Below are positions 45,950 through 55,386 of a stretch of DNA of 64,000 bases, piece after piece (position 1 is the stretch's first letter; every line of letters begins with the position of its first letter). This stretch comes from Cupriavidus pampae (lineage in GTDB: Bacteria; Pseudomonadota; Gammaproteobacteria; Burkholderiales; Burkholderiaceae), in assembly GCF_914271485.1 (NCBI RefSeq), contig NZ_CAJZAG010000002.1:434001-498000 (forward strand), in the 5' to 3' direction. The position numbers and the translations under genes are program-made. Under the pieces are notes generated by a model, which saw nothing but the letters and a program-made list of their open reading frames with translations, made no database searches and was not told where the DNA came from.

Positions 45950-46972
45950 TCAGTCAACGGTCGCTCCCGACGCCTTGACCACCGGGCCCCATTTGGCCGC
46001 ATCGTGCTGGATCAGCCTGGCGAAATCGGCAGGCGTGCCCGGCAACGGACGTGCACCGAGCGCGGCCAGTTGAGTCTGCACATCGGCTTGCGCCAGCACG
46101 GTCTGCAATTCGGTATTGAGCCGGCGAATGGCGTCGGGCGGCGTGCCCTTCGGTGCCGACAGGCCGAACCAGATCGTCACGTCAAAGCCGGGCAGGCCCG
46201 CTTCCGCAACCGTCGGCACCTTCGGCAACGCTTCCGAACGGGTAGCACCGGTGACGCCGAGCGCGCGCACCTTGCCGCTGCTGATGTACTGCACCTGGCT
46301 CGACACGGTGTCGAACATCATCGAGATGCGGCCACCTAGCAGGTCCGTGAACGCCGCGGCCGAGCCCTTGTACGGCACGTGCACGACATCGATGCCGGCC
46401 ATCGACTTGAACAATTCACCCGACAGATGGTTGGAGCTGCCATTGCCGGCCGAGCCAAACGTCAGCGTGCCGGGCTTCTGCTTCGCGAGCGCGATCAGCT
46501 CCTTCACGTTATTGGCCGGCGAATTGTTCGGCACCACCAGCACGTTGACCGTGGCGGCCACCGAGCCCACCGCGTCGAACGCCTTGACCGGATCGACCTT
46601 GAGCGCGCGATACAGCGACGGGTTGATCGCCATCGTGCCCGTGGTCGAGAAGAACAGCGTGTAGCCGTCCGGCGCGGACTGCGCGACGGCCTCGGTGGCA
46701 ATGGTGCCGCCTGCGCCGCCGCGGTTGTCGACCACCACGGGCTGGCCGAGTTGTTGCGACAGATGCTGGCCGATCAGGCGGGCCATCGCGTCGGTGGGAC
46801 CGCCAGCCGGAAACGGCACCACGAGGCGGATTGGTTTGGCGGGATAGGTACCGGAGGCGAACGCGCTACCGATGCTCATCGGCGCGACGGCACTCAGCAC
46901 AAGAAATGGGGTCAGAAACGCGGCGCGCAGCGGTCGGCGCCATGCGCGAAGCAGGTGGGTAAAGCGCGGCAT
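45950..46972 (-). CDS. Bug-family periplasmic binding protein
   Basis: The 340-residue protein starts behind a GGAG site with a long, arginine-rich signal peptide ending near SAFAS. Family marks are IRLVVPFPAGGPTDAMARLIG, NRGGAGGTIATEAVA and HVPYKGSAAAFTDLLGG. As first gene of a five-gene operon it probably binds the carboxylate that the following ADP-forming ligase activates. TctAB permease genes are absent. Divergent from the LysR gene at 47095. Confidence 0.94.
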   Translation of the reverse strand: MPRFTHLLRAWRRPLRAAFLTPFLVLSAVAPMSIGSAFASGTYPAKPIRLVVPFPAGGPTDAMARLIGQHLSQQLGQPVVVDNRGGAGGTIATEAVAQSAPDGYTLFFSTTGTMAINPSLYRALKVDPVKAFDAVGSVAATVNVLVVPNNSPANNVKELIALAKQKPGTLTFGSAGNGSSNHLSGELFKSMAGIDVVHVPYKGSAAAFTDLLGGRISMMFDTVSSQVQYISSGKVRALGVTGATRSEALPKVPTVAEAGLPGFDVTIWFGLSAPKGTPPDAIRRLNTELQTVLAQADVQTQLAALGARPLPGTPADFARLIQHDAAKWGPVVKASGATVD

Positions 46973-47094
46973 GTTGTCTCCATATCGTTTTGCCCTCTTC
47001 TATATGAGGGATGACGTCAGTGTATGGAGTCTTCCGCCAATGCAAAAGCGTACAATCCGCGATATCTGATATCGACTTTATGGATGTCTTCGCC

Positions 47095-48000
47095 ATGAAC
47101 CTCAAGCAACTCGAAACGGTCGCGCTGGTGGCTGAACTTGGCTCGCTGTCGCGGGCGGCGCGCGCGCTGGGCATTGCGCAATCGCTGGTCAGCCGGGCCA
47201 TTGCGCAGATCGAGAGCGAATGGGGCGACCGGCTGTTCGAGCGCACCGGCCGGGGCGTGGTGCTGTCGGAGTTCGGCCAGCGGATCGTGCCGCATGTGCG
47301 GCTGCTGCTCGATCAGTCGGCGCGGCTGCAGGACGAGGTGAAGGATGCGGCGGGGATACCGGTCGGGCTGGTGAAGATCGGCGTGTTGCCGTCGATGGCG
47401 CCGCGTCTGGTGCCGGCCTTGTTCGAGGATTTACGTGCGCAGGCGCCCGGCGTGCGGCTGCATGTGGCGGAGGGTTTCAGTGGGCAACTCGACGAGGCGC
47501 TGGAATCGGGGCGTATCGATCTGGCGCTGATCAATCGTTATGGCCCGGGTCCGCGGCAGGATGAAGATGTGTTGGCGCAGGTGCCGACTTACCTGATCTG
47601 CACGCCCTCGCATGCGTTCGCGCGGTTGACGCAGTTGCCGTTTCGCAAGCTCGATCGCATCCCGCTGGTGCTGCCGCCCTCGCCCAATGGCTTTCGTTCG
47701 ATTCTGGATCAACACGCGCGCCGGCTCGGCATCACGCTCGATGTGGCATTGGAGGTCGAGTCACTGAGCACGATGAAGGAGGTGGCGCTGTCAGGCTGCG
47801 CGCTGACGATCCTGCCGAGGCTCGCCGTGGCGCAGGATATGGAGGCGGGACGGCTGGCGGCGGTGGAGATCGTGGAGCCGCGCATGCCGCGCGGTATTGC
47901 GATGGGCGTCACGCGCCATCATCCGCTCTCGCGTGCGGCGCGGCTGGTGCTGTCACGGCTCCATGATCTGGTGCCGCGCGTGGCCAGCGGCGCGCTGTGA
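47095..48000 (+). CDS. LysR-family regulator
   Basis: A 301-residue LysR protein beginning MNLKQLETVALVAELGSLSRAARALGIAQSLVSRAIAQIE, with an effector domain of the Nac/Cbl-like subgroup (GLVKIGVLPSMAPRLVP, LALINRYGPG). The start could be ATG 47080; neither has a clear Shine-Dalgarno. GATATCTGATATC about 25 bp before the gene is a small dyad that could be part of a LysR site. It is divergent from the Bug/CoA-ligase operon, its probable target. Confidence 0.93.
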   Translation: MNLKQLETVALVAELGSLSRAARALGIAQSLVSRAIAQIESEWGDRLFERTGRGVVLSEFGQRIVPHVRLLLDQSARLQDEVKDAAGIPVGLVKIGVLPSMAPRLVPALFEDLRAQAPGVRLHVAEGFSGQLDEALESGRIDLALINRYGPGPRQDEDVLAQVPTYLICTPSHAFARLTQLPFRKLDRIPLVLPPSPNGFRSILDQHARRLGITLDVALEVESLSTMKEVALSGCALTILPRLAVAQDMEAGRLAAVEIVEPRMPRGIAMGVTRHHPLSRAARLVLSRLHDLVPRVASGAL

Positions 48001-48033
48001 GGTGTCGTTAAATGGCGCCGCTAGAAAGCGCCG

Positions 48034-49515
48034 TTAAATCGCGGCGCGGCGGGCCTGCCGCCATACGACGCCACGATCGAGGACCCATACCGCCAGCATC
48101 GTGGCACCCATCATCGGGAAGATCGCGCCCAGCACGCCGAGCCCGATCACCCATGCACGCATCGGTGGGATTGCCGCCGGATGTTTCGGCGCGGCCAGCG
48201 CGCGTGCGGGCCGGCGCTTCCACCACATCACGAAACCACTGATTGCCAGGGTCATCAGGCCTAGCGAAATCGCCGCGCAGATGATCTGGTTGGCCATGCC
48301 GAAGTAACGGCCCATATGCAGCGAGGTGCCGTACGATACTGCGCGCGCGACCGCGCCGTAATCGTCGTAGGAGATATCGCGCACCACGCGGCCATCGTGC
48401 GGGTCGATATGCAGCGTGCGTTCGGCCTTGGGATCGGCGGGGAAACACGATACGGTGTAGACCGCATCGGGCTTGGTCGGCAGGGCCACCTGGCAGCCAC
48501 TGCCCGCGCCGCGTGCGGCGGCGATTTGCGTGACCTGATCGAGCGTCAGCGTGGCGGGCTGGCCGCTGCCGTTGGGCACCGCCGTGAGGCCGGTGGCCCA
48601 TGGCACTTCCGAGAACGGCAGCGATTCCATGGTGTGGCCGGCGTGGCCAGTGCCAGTGCCGGCGGCACTGCCGCCAGTGTGCGCGGCATGGTCCATATGG
48701 CCAGCGTGATTCCCTTGCTGCGCGGGGGCACCCGCCTGCGCAGCCGGCGCGGCCGCATGCCCATCATGCCCTCCGCCCGTGGCCGGCCGACCCAGATTGG
48801 CCTTGGTCGCGAGCGCCTTGAACTGCTGGCCCCACGACGCGGTCCACGGCAGGCCCGACAGCACAAATGCCAGCGCGCCGATCGCAAGCCATGCGCCCAG
48901 TACGATATGCAATTCCTTCCACCACCCGCGCTTGCCGGCCGCCTGCCCCATCTTCAACGCCGCGGCACCGCTCGCGCGCCAGCGCGGCCACCACATCGCG
49001 GTGCCCGTGGCCAGCATCACAAGCACCCAGCATCCGGCCAGCTCCATCAGCAACTCACCCGGCTTGCCGACCAGCAACGCGCGATGCAGCATGCGCACCT
49101 GCTTCATCAATCGATCTTCCACGCTCAGCGTGCCAAGCCGCTCGCCCGTGTACGGATTCAGGTAGACGCTCTCGCTCTGGCCCGGCCCCATGCGAAACAC
49201 AAACTCCGCGCTCGCGCGCGGATTGTCATTGACCGTATAGGTCGTCGCCACGGCACCAGCCGGCGCGTGCGAGCGGGCGCGCTCGAGCAAGGTCTGCGCC
49301 GGCAGACGCTGCCCTGCCGGTTCCACTCGCAGCAGTTGCGGATAGAGCAGCGGTTCGATCTGTGGCTGGAAACAGTAGATCGTGCCGGTAATGGCAAGCA
49401 CGATCAGGAAGGGCATGACAAACAGCCCGGCATAGAAATGCCAGCGCCACAACATGCGATAGGCGGAGGATGAGGTGGTGGACGAGGCCAAGGTCGCCGG
49501 AATGTCGGAGGACAC
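48034..49515 (-). CDS. PepSY-associated membrane protein with His-rich loop
   Basis: The protein has four main membrane segments (HFYAGLFVMPFLIVLAITGTIY, ELAGCWVLVMLATGTAMWW, IVLGAWLAIGALAFVLSGLPW, ICAAISLGLMTLAISGFVMWW) plus a C-terminal one, and PepSY-like external domains. This is the PiuB/YcnJ-like family often tied to iron or copper reduction at the inner membrane. Between segments 3 and 4 lies a stretch of about 50 residues with ten or so His (GGGHDGH, NHAGHMDHAAH, GHAGH), a likely metal-binding loop. The start is uncertain: GTG 49515 is used, while an open frame runs to 49659. No TonB receptor adjoins. Confidence 0.87.
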   Translation of the reverse strand: MSSDIPATLASSTTSSSAYRMLWRWHFYAGLFVMPFLIVLAITGTIYCFQPQIEPLLYPQLLRVEPAGQRLPAQTLLERARSHAPAGAVATTYTVNDNPRASAEFVFRMGPGQSESVYLNPYTGERLGTLSVEDRLMKQVRMLHRALLVGKPGELLMELAGCWVLVMLATGTAMWWPRWRASGAAALKMGQAAGKRGWWKELHIVLGAWLAIGALAFVLSGLPWTASWGQQFKALATKANLGRPATGGGHDGHAAAPAAQAGAPAQQGNHAGHMDHAAHTGGSAAGTGTGHAGHTMESLPFSEVPWATGLTAVPNGSGQPATLTLDQVTQIAAARGAGSGCQVALPTKPDAVYTVSCFPADPKAERTLHIDPHDGRVVRDISYDDYGAVARAVSYGTSLHMGRYFGMANQIICAAISLGLMTLAISGFVMWWKRRPARALAAPKHPAAIPPMRAWVIGLGVLGAIFPMMGATMLAVWVLDRGVVWRQARRAAI

Positions 49516-49727
49516 GTGATGGGAGGCAGGAATAGTTGACGGAAGAATACTTCTTTTCCTCACGAATTTCGACGCGCCAGAATGTCGCAGATGTGCCTCA
49601 ATGGTGGCCAGCGAAAACCCGTGAGCGACCCACACACCGCACCGACCGCATAACCGCATGCGAAAACCGTCGTTCCGCTTTGGTGCGCGGCCCCCGACAA
49701 TGACCCGCTTTCGCGCCGGCTTTCCGC

Positions 49728-51140
49728 ATGTCCCGCCAGATCCGCCTTAACGCCTTTACGATGAACTGCGTGGTCCACCTTGCCCCCGGGCAATGGACCG
49801 CGGAGAACGACCGGTCCGTTGACTACCTCAAGACCGGCCACTGGGTCGAACTCGCCAGGCTGCTCGAGCGCGGGTTGTTCGACAGCCTGTTTCTCGGCGA
49901 TATCACCGGAATCTACGACGTTGCCGGTGGTTCGCCCGAGATCGCACTGCGTACCGCCGCGCAGGTGCCGATGAACGATCCCGCGCCGCTGATCCCGTTG
50001 CTGGCCCATGCCACGGAGCATCTCGGCTTTGGCGTAACGCTGTCGGTCTCCTACGAACACCCCTATCTGCTAGCCCGCCGCCTGACCACGCTCGATCACC
50101 TGAGCGAAGGTCGCGTGGCGTGGAATATCGTCACGTCGTATCTGGACAGCGGCGCACGCAGCCTCGGCCGCGATGCGCTGGCCGCGCACGATGCGCGCTA
50201 CGACCGCGCCGACGAGTACCTCGACGTGTGCTACGCGCTATGGGAAGGCAGCTGGGAAGACGGTGCCGTGGTGCGCGATCGCACGACTGGTGTCTATGCC
50301 GACCCCGCACGTATCCATCCGGTACAGCACGCCGGAGAACATCTGCGCACCGATGGCGTATTCCAGTGCGAACCGTCACCACAACGCACGCCGCTGCTGT
50401 TTCAGGCCGGCGGCTCCGATCGCGGCACACGCTTTGCGGCGCGTCACGCGGAGTGCATCTTCGTCGGCGCGCCCACGGCGGCGGGCCTGCGGCGCACGGT
50501 CGATCGACTGCGCGAAGCGCTGCGGCAGGAAGGCCGTGATCCCGCTTCCGTACGCATCTTTGCGATGTTCACGGTGATCGTCGACGAGACCGAGGCGCTC
50601 GCCCAGGCCCGCCACGACGCCTACCGCGCGCGCGTGAGCTATGACGGCGCGCTGGCACTGCTGTCGGGCTGGACCGGCATCGACCTGAGCCGCTACGCGC
50701 CCGACGACACGCTCGCGTACGTCGATACCAATGCGGGCCAGTCCGCGCTGGCATCGTTCAGCAAGCTCGACCCCAGCCGCACATGGACCGTGCGCGACGC
50801 GGTGGAATTCGTCGGCATTGGTGGCCGCGGCGGCGTGGCGGTGGGCGATGCGCGTCAGGTCGCGGACACGCTGCAGGCGTGGATGGACGAGACCGGCATC
50901 GATGGTTTCAACCTCGCCTCGGTGGAAATGCCGCGTACGTTCGAGGACATCGTCACGCACCTCGTGCCCGAACTGCAGCGGCGCGGTGTGTACAAGACCG
51001 CGTACGAGCCGGGCACGCTGCGCGAGAAGCTTGGCGGTGAAAGTGCACGCCTGCAGGCTCCGCATGTCGGCGCCGCATTCCGCCACCAGAACGATGGCCA
51101 CGAAAGCGATCTTCGCGCCAACGACAACCCCGCATCCTGA
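49728..51140 (+). CDS. FMN-dependent monooxygenase (NtaA/SnaA/DszA family)
   Basis: The 470-residue luciferase-like flavoprotein shows the NtaA-family opening RLNAFTMNCVVHLAPGQW, the FDSLFLGDITGIYD barrel strand, FGVTLSVSYEHPYLLARRLTTLDHLSEGRVAWNIVTSYLDSGARSLG and LLFQAGGSDRGTRFAARHAE. Members use FMNH2 and O2 to attack chelators, sulfonates or thiophene sulfones; the partner flavin reductase is not in the window. It heads a unit with an AhpD-like protein and an ABC importer, which suggests uptake plus oxidative breakdown of one organic substrate. Confidence 0.92.
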   Translation: MSRQIRLNAFTMNCVVHLAPGQWTAENDRSVDYLKTGHWVELARLLERGLFDSLFLGDITGIYDVAGGSPEIALRTAAQVPMNDPAPLIPLLAHATEHLGFGVTLSVSYEHPYLLARRLTTLDHLSEGRVAWNIVTSYLDSGARSLGRDALAAHDARYDRADEYLDVCYALWEGSWEDGAVVRDRTTGVYADPARIHPVQHAGEHLRTDGVFQCEPSPQRTPLLFQAGGSDRGTRFAARHAECIFVGAPTAAGLRRTVDRLREALRQEGRDPASVRIFAMFTVIVDETEALAQARHDAYRARVSYDGALALLSGWTGIDLSRYAPDDTLAYVDTNAGQSALASFSKLDPSRTWTVRDAVEFVGIGGRGGVAVGDARQVADTLQAWMDETGIDGFNLASVEMPRTFEDIVTHLVPELQRRGVYKTAYEPGTLREKLGGESARLQAPHVGAAFRHQNDGHESDLRANDNPAS

Positions 51141-51157
51141 ATTTTTCCGGAGTTCCC

Positions 51158-51703
51158 ATGCCTCGTGTACCCGAGTTGTCCCCCGACACGTTCGATAGCA
51201 GCCGTCGCGCGCTGTTCGATGCCTTCACCGGCAACGGCCATCATTTCGCCGACCAGTTCTCCGTGCTCGCGCACGTCGGGCCCGCAGTCGATCATCTGCC
51301 GCAGATGCTGCTGGAGCTCAAGGCGCGCAACGCCGTACCGCACCGCTTTATCGAGATTGCCATCGTGGTGGTGTCGCTGCTCAACGACTGCGAGTACTGC
51401 GTGAGCAATCATGCGCCGCGACTCGCGGTGGAAGGCGTCAGCGAAGCCGGCGCGCGCCGGCTGCTCGAGTATGCCGATCACCCCGAACTGTCCGAGGTGG
51501 ACAAGCTCGTGGTCGAGTACGCGATCGCCGTCACGCAGCAGCCGCAACGCATCCGCGACAACGCCTTCGCGCGGCTGCGCGCGCATTTCACGGAAGCGCA
51601 GATCGTCGAGCTGACGCTGCGCATCGCGCTGTGTGGCTTCTTCAATCGTTTCAATCAGGCTCTGCAGATCGGCGAAGACGCTACTGCCGTGCATCCCACC
51701 TGA
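51158..51703 (+). CDS. Carboxymuconolactone decarboxylase / AhpD-like protein
   Basis: A 181-residue helical protein of the CMD/AhpD family. The motif NDCEYCVSNHAPRLA has the CxxC and the following His typical of AhpD-like peroxidase or reductase proteins. It has a CCGGAG site 17 bp after the monooxygenase and is probably a redox partner or peroxide-detoxifying aid for it; that role is inferred. Confidence 0.88.
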   Translation: MPRVPELSPDTFDSSRRALFDAFTGNGHHFADQFSVLAHVGPAVDHLPQMLLELKARNAVPHRFIEIAIVVVSLLNDCEYCVSNHAPRLAVEGVSEAGARRLLEYADHPELSEVDKLVVEYAIAVTQQPQRIRDNAFARLRAHFTEAQIVELTLRIALCGFFNRFNQALQIGEDATAVHPT

Positions 51704-51744
51704 GCGCCTGAGCGTCTTCCACCACCGTCCAAGAAGAAATATCC

Positions 51745-52989
51745 ATGTCACGTCTCGCCTCGGCCCAGCGCCGGGCCCTGCTGCGCGCCATTGGCGCCGG
51801 CACGGCTGCTGCCTCCCTGTCCCAATTCTCGTCCCTCGCCCGCGCGCAGGACAATGGCCCCATCCGCATCGGCATTCTCGCGCCGCTCAGCGGTGGCGGC
51901 GGTGCTTATGGCGCCGGCATGGTCAACGCGGCACGCAAGGCGGCCGAGTACATCAACACGCAGGGTGGTGGCGTGCTGGGTGGCCGTCGTATCGAGATCC
52001 TGGTCGAGGACGACGAGAGCAACCCGACCGCCGGCGTGGCCGCCGCGCGCAAGTTGCTCGATGTGTCGAAGGTCAGCGCGATCGTCGGCGTGTGGAGCAG
52101 CGCGGTGGCAATGGCCGTCAAGCCGCTGAGCATCGAGCGCGGCATTCCGCTGCTGGTCACCGGCTCGGGCGACGAAGTCACGCAGGGCGACAACAAGGGG
52201 CTGGTGTGGCGCTTTCAGGCGCGCGGCAGCGACTGGGGCGCGGTGTTCGCGCACGCGGCACTCAAGGATGGCGCGCGCAAGGCCTCGCTGCTGGTGCTGC
52301 AGACACCGTTCACGCTGAGCATGGTCGATCCGTTCGTCAATGCGTTCCGCAAGGGCGGCGGCGAGATTCTCGATACCGTGTATTACAACCCGAACCAGCC
52401 GTCGTATCGCGCCGAGGTGGAGAAGGTGTTCGGCCGCCAGCCGCAGGCAGTGTTCGTCCCTAGCTATCTGCCGGACCTGTCCGCGATCGCGCGCGAAGTT
52501 TATCGCGGCGGCTTCAGCGATACGCGCATCTACGCAAATTCGTCGTCGGCCGATGCGGAAGGCGCGTTTATCAAGAACGTGGGCAAGCAGGTGGCCGAAG
52601 GCATTCACCATATCCAGTCGATCCCGCCCGCATCTTCCACGGCGTACCGCACATTCGCGAAGGAAGCCGGCATCCCGGCCGGCACACTGGCGATCTTCCC
52701 ATCCAACGTGTGGGACGAGATCTCGGTGCTGGCACTGGCCATCGAACGTGCCGGCAGCGCGGACCCGAAGGTGTTTGCCAAGGCGATTCCGACGGTCGTC
52801 AACGGCCCCGGCTCCGCCGTGGAAAACCCCGTCGATGGCCTCAAGGCGCTACGCGCCAGGCAGACCATCGCCTACAGCGGTGCGGGTTCGCAGTTCCGCT
52901 TTACGCCGACCGGCGATCAACTCAATCGTGAGTATGGGCACTTCGTGATCCGCAACGGCGCCAATCAACTCGTCGATACGCTGCGGTGA
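51745..52989 (+). CDS. ABC transporter substrate-binding protein (branched-chain amino acid/amide type)
   Basis: The 414-residue protein begins with a twin-arginine-like leader (RRALLRAIGAG to ARAQ) and then the type I periplasmic-binding fold: IRIGILAPLSGGGGAYG, EILVEDDESNPTAG, VSAIVGVWSSAVAMAV. It delivers its ligand to the LivGFHM-type importer encoded immediately downstream; its stop overlaps the ATPase start. The ligand is probably the compound attacked by the FMN monooxygenase. Confidence 0.93.
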   Translation: MSRLASAQRRALLRAIGAGTAAASLSQFSSLARAQDNGPIRIGILAPLSGGGGAYGAGMVNAARKAAEYINTQGGGVLGGRRIEILVEDDESNPTAGVAAARKLLDVSKVSAIVGVWSSAVAMAVKPLSIERGIPLLVTGSGDEVTQGDNKGLVWRFQARGSDWGAVFAHAALKDGARKASLLVLQTPFTLSMVDPFVNAFRKGGGEILDTVYYNPNQPSYRAEVEKVFGRQPQAVFVPSYLPDLSAIAREVYRGGFSDTRIYANSSSADAEGAFIKNVGKQVAEGIHHIQSIPPASSTAYRTFAKEAGIPAGTLAIFPSNVWDEISVLALAIERAGSADPKVFAKAIPTVVNGPGSAVENPVDGLKALRARQTIAYSGAGSQFRFTPTGDQLNREYGHFVIRNGANQLVDTLR

Positions 52990-53786
52990 TGTCGCAATCG
53001 TTCGCGCTCTCGGCTGACTCACTGCGTGTGGCCTTTGGTGGCCTGGTTGCGCTCGACGGCGTCTCGCTGCGGCTCGCGCCGGGTCGCATCACCGGCATCA
53101 TTGGCCCCAATGGCGCGGGCAAGTCCACGCTGTTCAGCGTACTCGCGGGCACGCTGCGGCCCGATAGCGGCCGCGTGCTGCTCGGCGCGGACGATATCAC
53201 CAGGCTGCCGGTGCACCGCCGCGCGCGCCGTGGGGTGGCACGCACGTTCCAGCTCGCGCGCGAGCTCGACAGTCTGACCGTGCTGGAAAACCTGCTGCTG
53301 GCCACGCCCGATCACCCGGGCGAACGCCTGTGGCCACTCGCGTTTGCGCGCGGACGCGTGCGCCGGGCCGAGCGCGAAGCCACCGAACGCGCCATGGCCC
53401 TGCTCGACCGCGCGCGCTTGCAGCGGCTGGCCAACTCGCCTGCGGGCGCGCTATCCGGCGGGCAGAAGAAGCTGCTGGAACTGTGCCGCGCATTGATGGC
53501 GGATCCCGATATCGTGCTGCTCGACGAGCCCGCCGCCGGCGTCAACCCGGTACTGGTGGAATCGCTGGGACAGTTCATCCTCGATCTGCGCGACGAGGGC
53601 AAGACGTTTGCATTGGTCGAACACAATATGGACCTGATTGCCGCGTTGAGCGATCACGTCTGTGTGCTGGCGCAGGGCGCCATCCTGACCGAAGGCTCGT
53701 TTGCCGAAGTCACCGAGGATCCGCGCGTACGGGCGGCCTATCTTGGTGGCGAGCTGGCGCGCGAGCCAGTGGGAGCCGCGGCATGA
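52989..53786 (+). CDS. ABC transporter ATP-binding protein (LivG type)
   Basis: A 265-residue ATPase with Walker A GPNGAGKST, signature LSGGQKK, Walker B IVLLDEPAAGVNP and the switch His in ALVEHNMD. The first of the two ATPases of the importer. I take the ATG at 52989 (TGATG overlap with the binding-protein stop) rather than the GTG one codon earlier. Confidence 0.95.
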   Translation: MSQSFALSADSLRVAFGGLVALDGVSLRLAPGRITGIIGPNGAGKSTLFSVLAGTLRPDSGRVLLGADDITRLPVHRRARRGVARTFQLARELDSLTVLENLLLATPDHPGERLWPLAFARGRVRRAEREATERAMALLDRARLQRLANSPAGALSGGQKKLLELCRALMADPDIVLLDEPAAGVNPVLVESLGQFILDLRDEGKTFALVEHNMDLIAALSDHVCVLAQGAILTEGSFAEVTEDPRVRAAYLGGELAREPVGAAA

Positions 53787-54520
53787 GCGCACCGCTGATT
53801 CTGCAAGGCGTTACGGCTGGCTATCACGGCAAGGCGATCGTCCATAACGTGTCGCTCGAAGTGCCCGCTGGTGGCGCGCTGACCGTGATTGGCCCCAATG
53901 GCTCGGGCAAATCCACCTTACTCAAGAGCGTGGTCGGCCTCGTGTCGCTGATGGCCGGCGGCATGCGGCTCGGCGAGCGCGAGATCGGCCGGCTCGATGC
54001 CCCGGCGCGCACGCGGCTCGGGCTGGCCTACGTACCGCAGGAACGCAATGTATTCCCGAATCTCAGCGTGGCCGACAATCTGCGGCTCGGCTGGGAAACG
54101 CTGCATGGCCGAGGCGGCGCGCGAGAAAGCGCACGCCGCGACGAGGTACTGGCACTGTTCCCCGAGATCGCCGACCGGCTCGCCACACCGGCTGGCCTGC
54201 TCAGCGGCGGCCAGCGGCAGATGGCCGCGATGGCTTCGGCGTTGATGCAAGGCCCGTCGCTGCTGGTGCTCGACGAGCCGTCGGCCGGACTATCGCCGCG
54301 CAATGCCTCACTGCTGTTCGATCGCATCGCGGATATTCGCGCCACCGGCATCACGTTGCTGATGATCGAGCAGAACGTACAGCTTGGCCTGCGCGTGGCC
54401 GACCATGGCGTGGTGCTCGTCAATGGCGAGATCCGTCTGCGCGCGAGCGCCGACCATCTGGTGCACCACGCGGACCTGCCGGCTTTGTTCTTTGGCCACG
54501 CCCCTGCCCTGTCTTCATGA
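53783..54520 (+). CDS. ABC transporter ATP-binding protein (LivF type)
   Basis: A 245-residue ATPase with Walker A GPNGSGKST, the LivF-typical YVPQERNVFPNLSVADNLRLG segment, signature LSGGQRQ, Walker B LLVLDEPSAGLSP and the switch His position replaced in IEQNVQ, as is normal for LivF. ATGA overlaps couple it to the genes on both sides. Confidence 0.95.
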   Translation: MSAPLILQGVTAGYHGKAIVHNVSLEVPAGGALTVIGPNGSGKSTLLKSVVGLVSLMAGGMRLGEREIGRLDAPARTRLGLAYVPQERNVFPNLSVADNLRLGWETLHGRGGARESARRDEVLALFPEIADRLATPAGLLSGGQRQMAAMASALMQGPSLLVLDEPSAGLSPRNASLLFDRIADIRATGITLLMIEQNVQLGLRVADHGVVLVNGEIRLRASADHLVHHADLPALFFGHAPALSS

Positions 54521-55386
54521 TCGATACGCTTCAGATTCTGTTCAACGGCTTGGTGTCCGGGCTGCTGGTCGCCCTGCCCGCGCTGGCGCTTGCCTTGACC
54601 TTCAGCGTGCTGCGCTTCGCCAATTTCGCGATCGGCGCGATGCTGACCGCGGGCGCGTATGCCATCTATGCGTTCAATGCCGGACTGGGCTGGCCGCTGC
54701 TGCCGTCGGCGCTCGCGGGTATCGTGCTCGGCGGTGGCGTAGCGATGCTCGTCGATCGGCTGGTCTATCGGCCGCTGCGCGAGCGCTCGCCAGTGACGTT
54801 GCTGGTGGCGAGCATGGGCGTCGCCTTCGTGCTCGAGAACCTTGTGCGCTTTATCGCCGGCAATGCGCCGGTCGGCTATGCGGTGGATCCCGCGCGGCCG
54901 TTGCGATTTGCCGGCCTGCGCGTGAACCACGAACAACTGCTGATCGTTGGCATTGGCATCGCCAGCCTGGCGCTGGTCTGGATCGTGTTCCGCTTTACCG
55001 CGCTAGGCCGCGCCATGCGCGCCGTCGCTGATAACGCGCCGTTGGCGGCCGCACGCGGCATTGTCGCCAATCGCGTGATCGGTGCCACGTGGTTTATCGC
55101 CGGCGCGCTCGCGACCACCGCGGGCATGCTGATCGGCCTCGACTCGACGCTCGACCCGCAGATGGGCTGGAACTATGTGATCCAGGTGTTCGCCGCCGCG
55201 ATTCTCGGTGGCATCTCGCATCCGATGGCGGCGGTCGCGGGCGCGCTCGTGCTTGGCGTCAGCGCCGAGCTATCGACGCTCGTGATCGCCCCGCATTACC
55301 GCCCGCTGGTGGCGTTCGCCGTGCTCACCGTCCTGTTGCTCATCCGCCCGTGGGGCATCTTCGGCACCGCCCGCCTCGCCAAATGA
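54517..55386 (+). CDS. ABC transporter permease (LivH type)
   Basis: A 289-residue, highly hydrophobic permease with about eight membrane segments and the LivH motif around FTALGRAMRAVADNAPLAAARGI and FAAAILGGISHPMAAVAGAL. It forms one half of the membrane channel of the importer; ATGA overlaps with livF-type and livM-type genes. Confidence 0.95.
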   Translation: MIDTLQILFNGLVSGLLVALPALALALTFSVLRFANFAIGAMLTAGAYAIYAFNAGLGWPLLPSALAGIVLGGGVAMLVDRLVYRPLRERSPVTLLVASMGVAFVLENLVRFIAGNAPVGYAVDPARPLRFAGLRVNHEQLLIVGIGIASLALVWIVFRFTALGRAMRAVADNAPLAAARGIVANRVIGATWFIAGALATTAGMLIGLDSTLDPQMGWNYVIQVFAAAILGGISHPMAAVAGALVLGVSAELSTLVIAPHYRPLVAFAVLTVLLLIRPWGIFGTARLAK

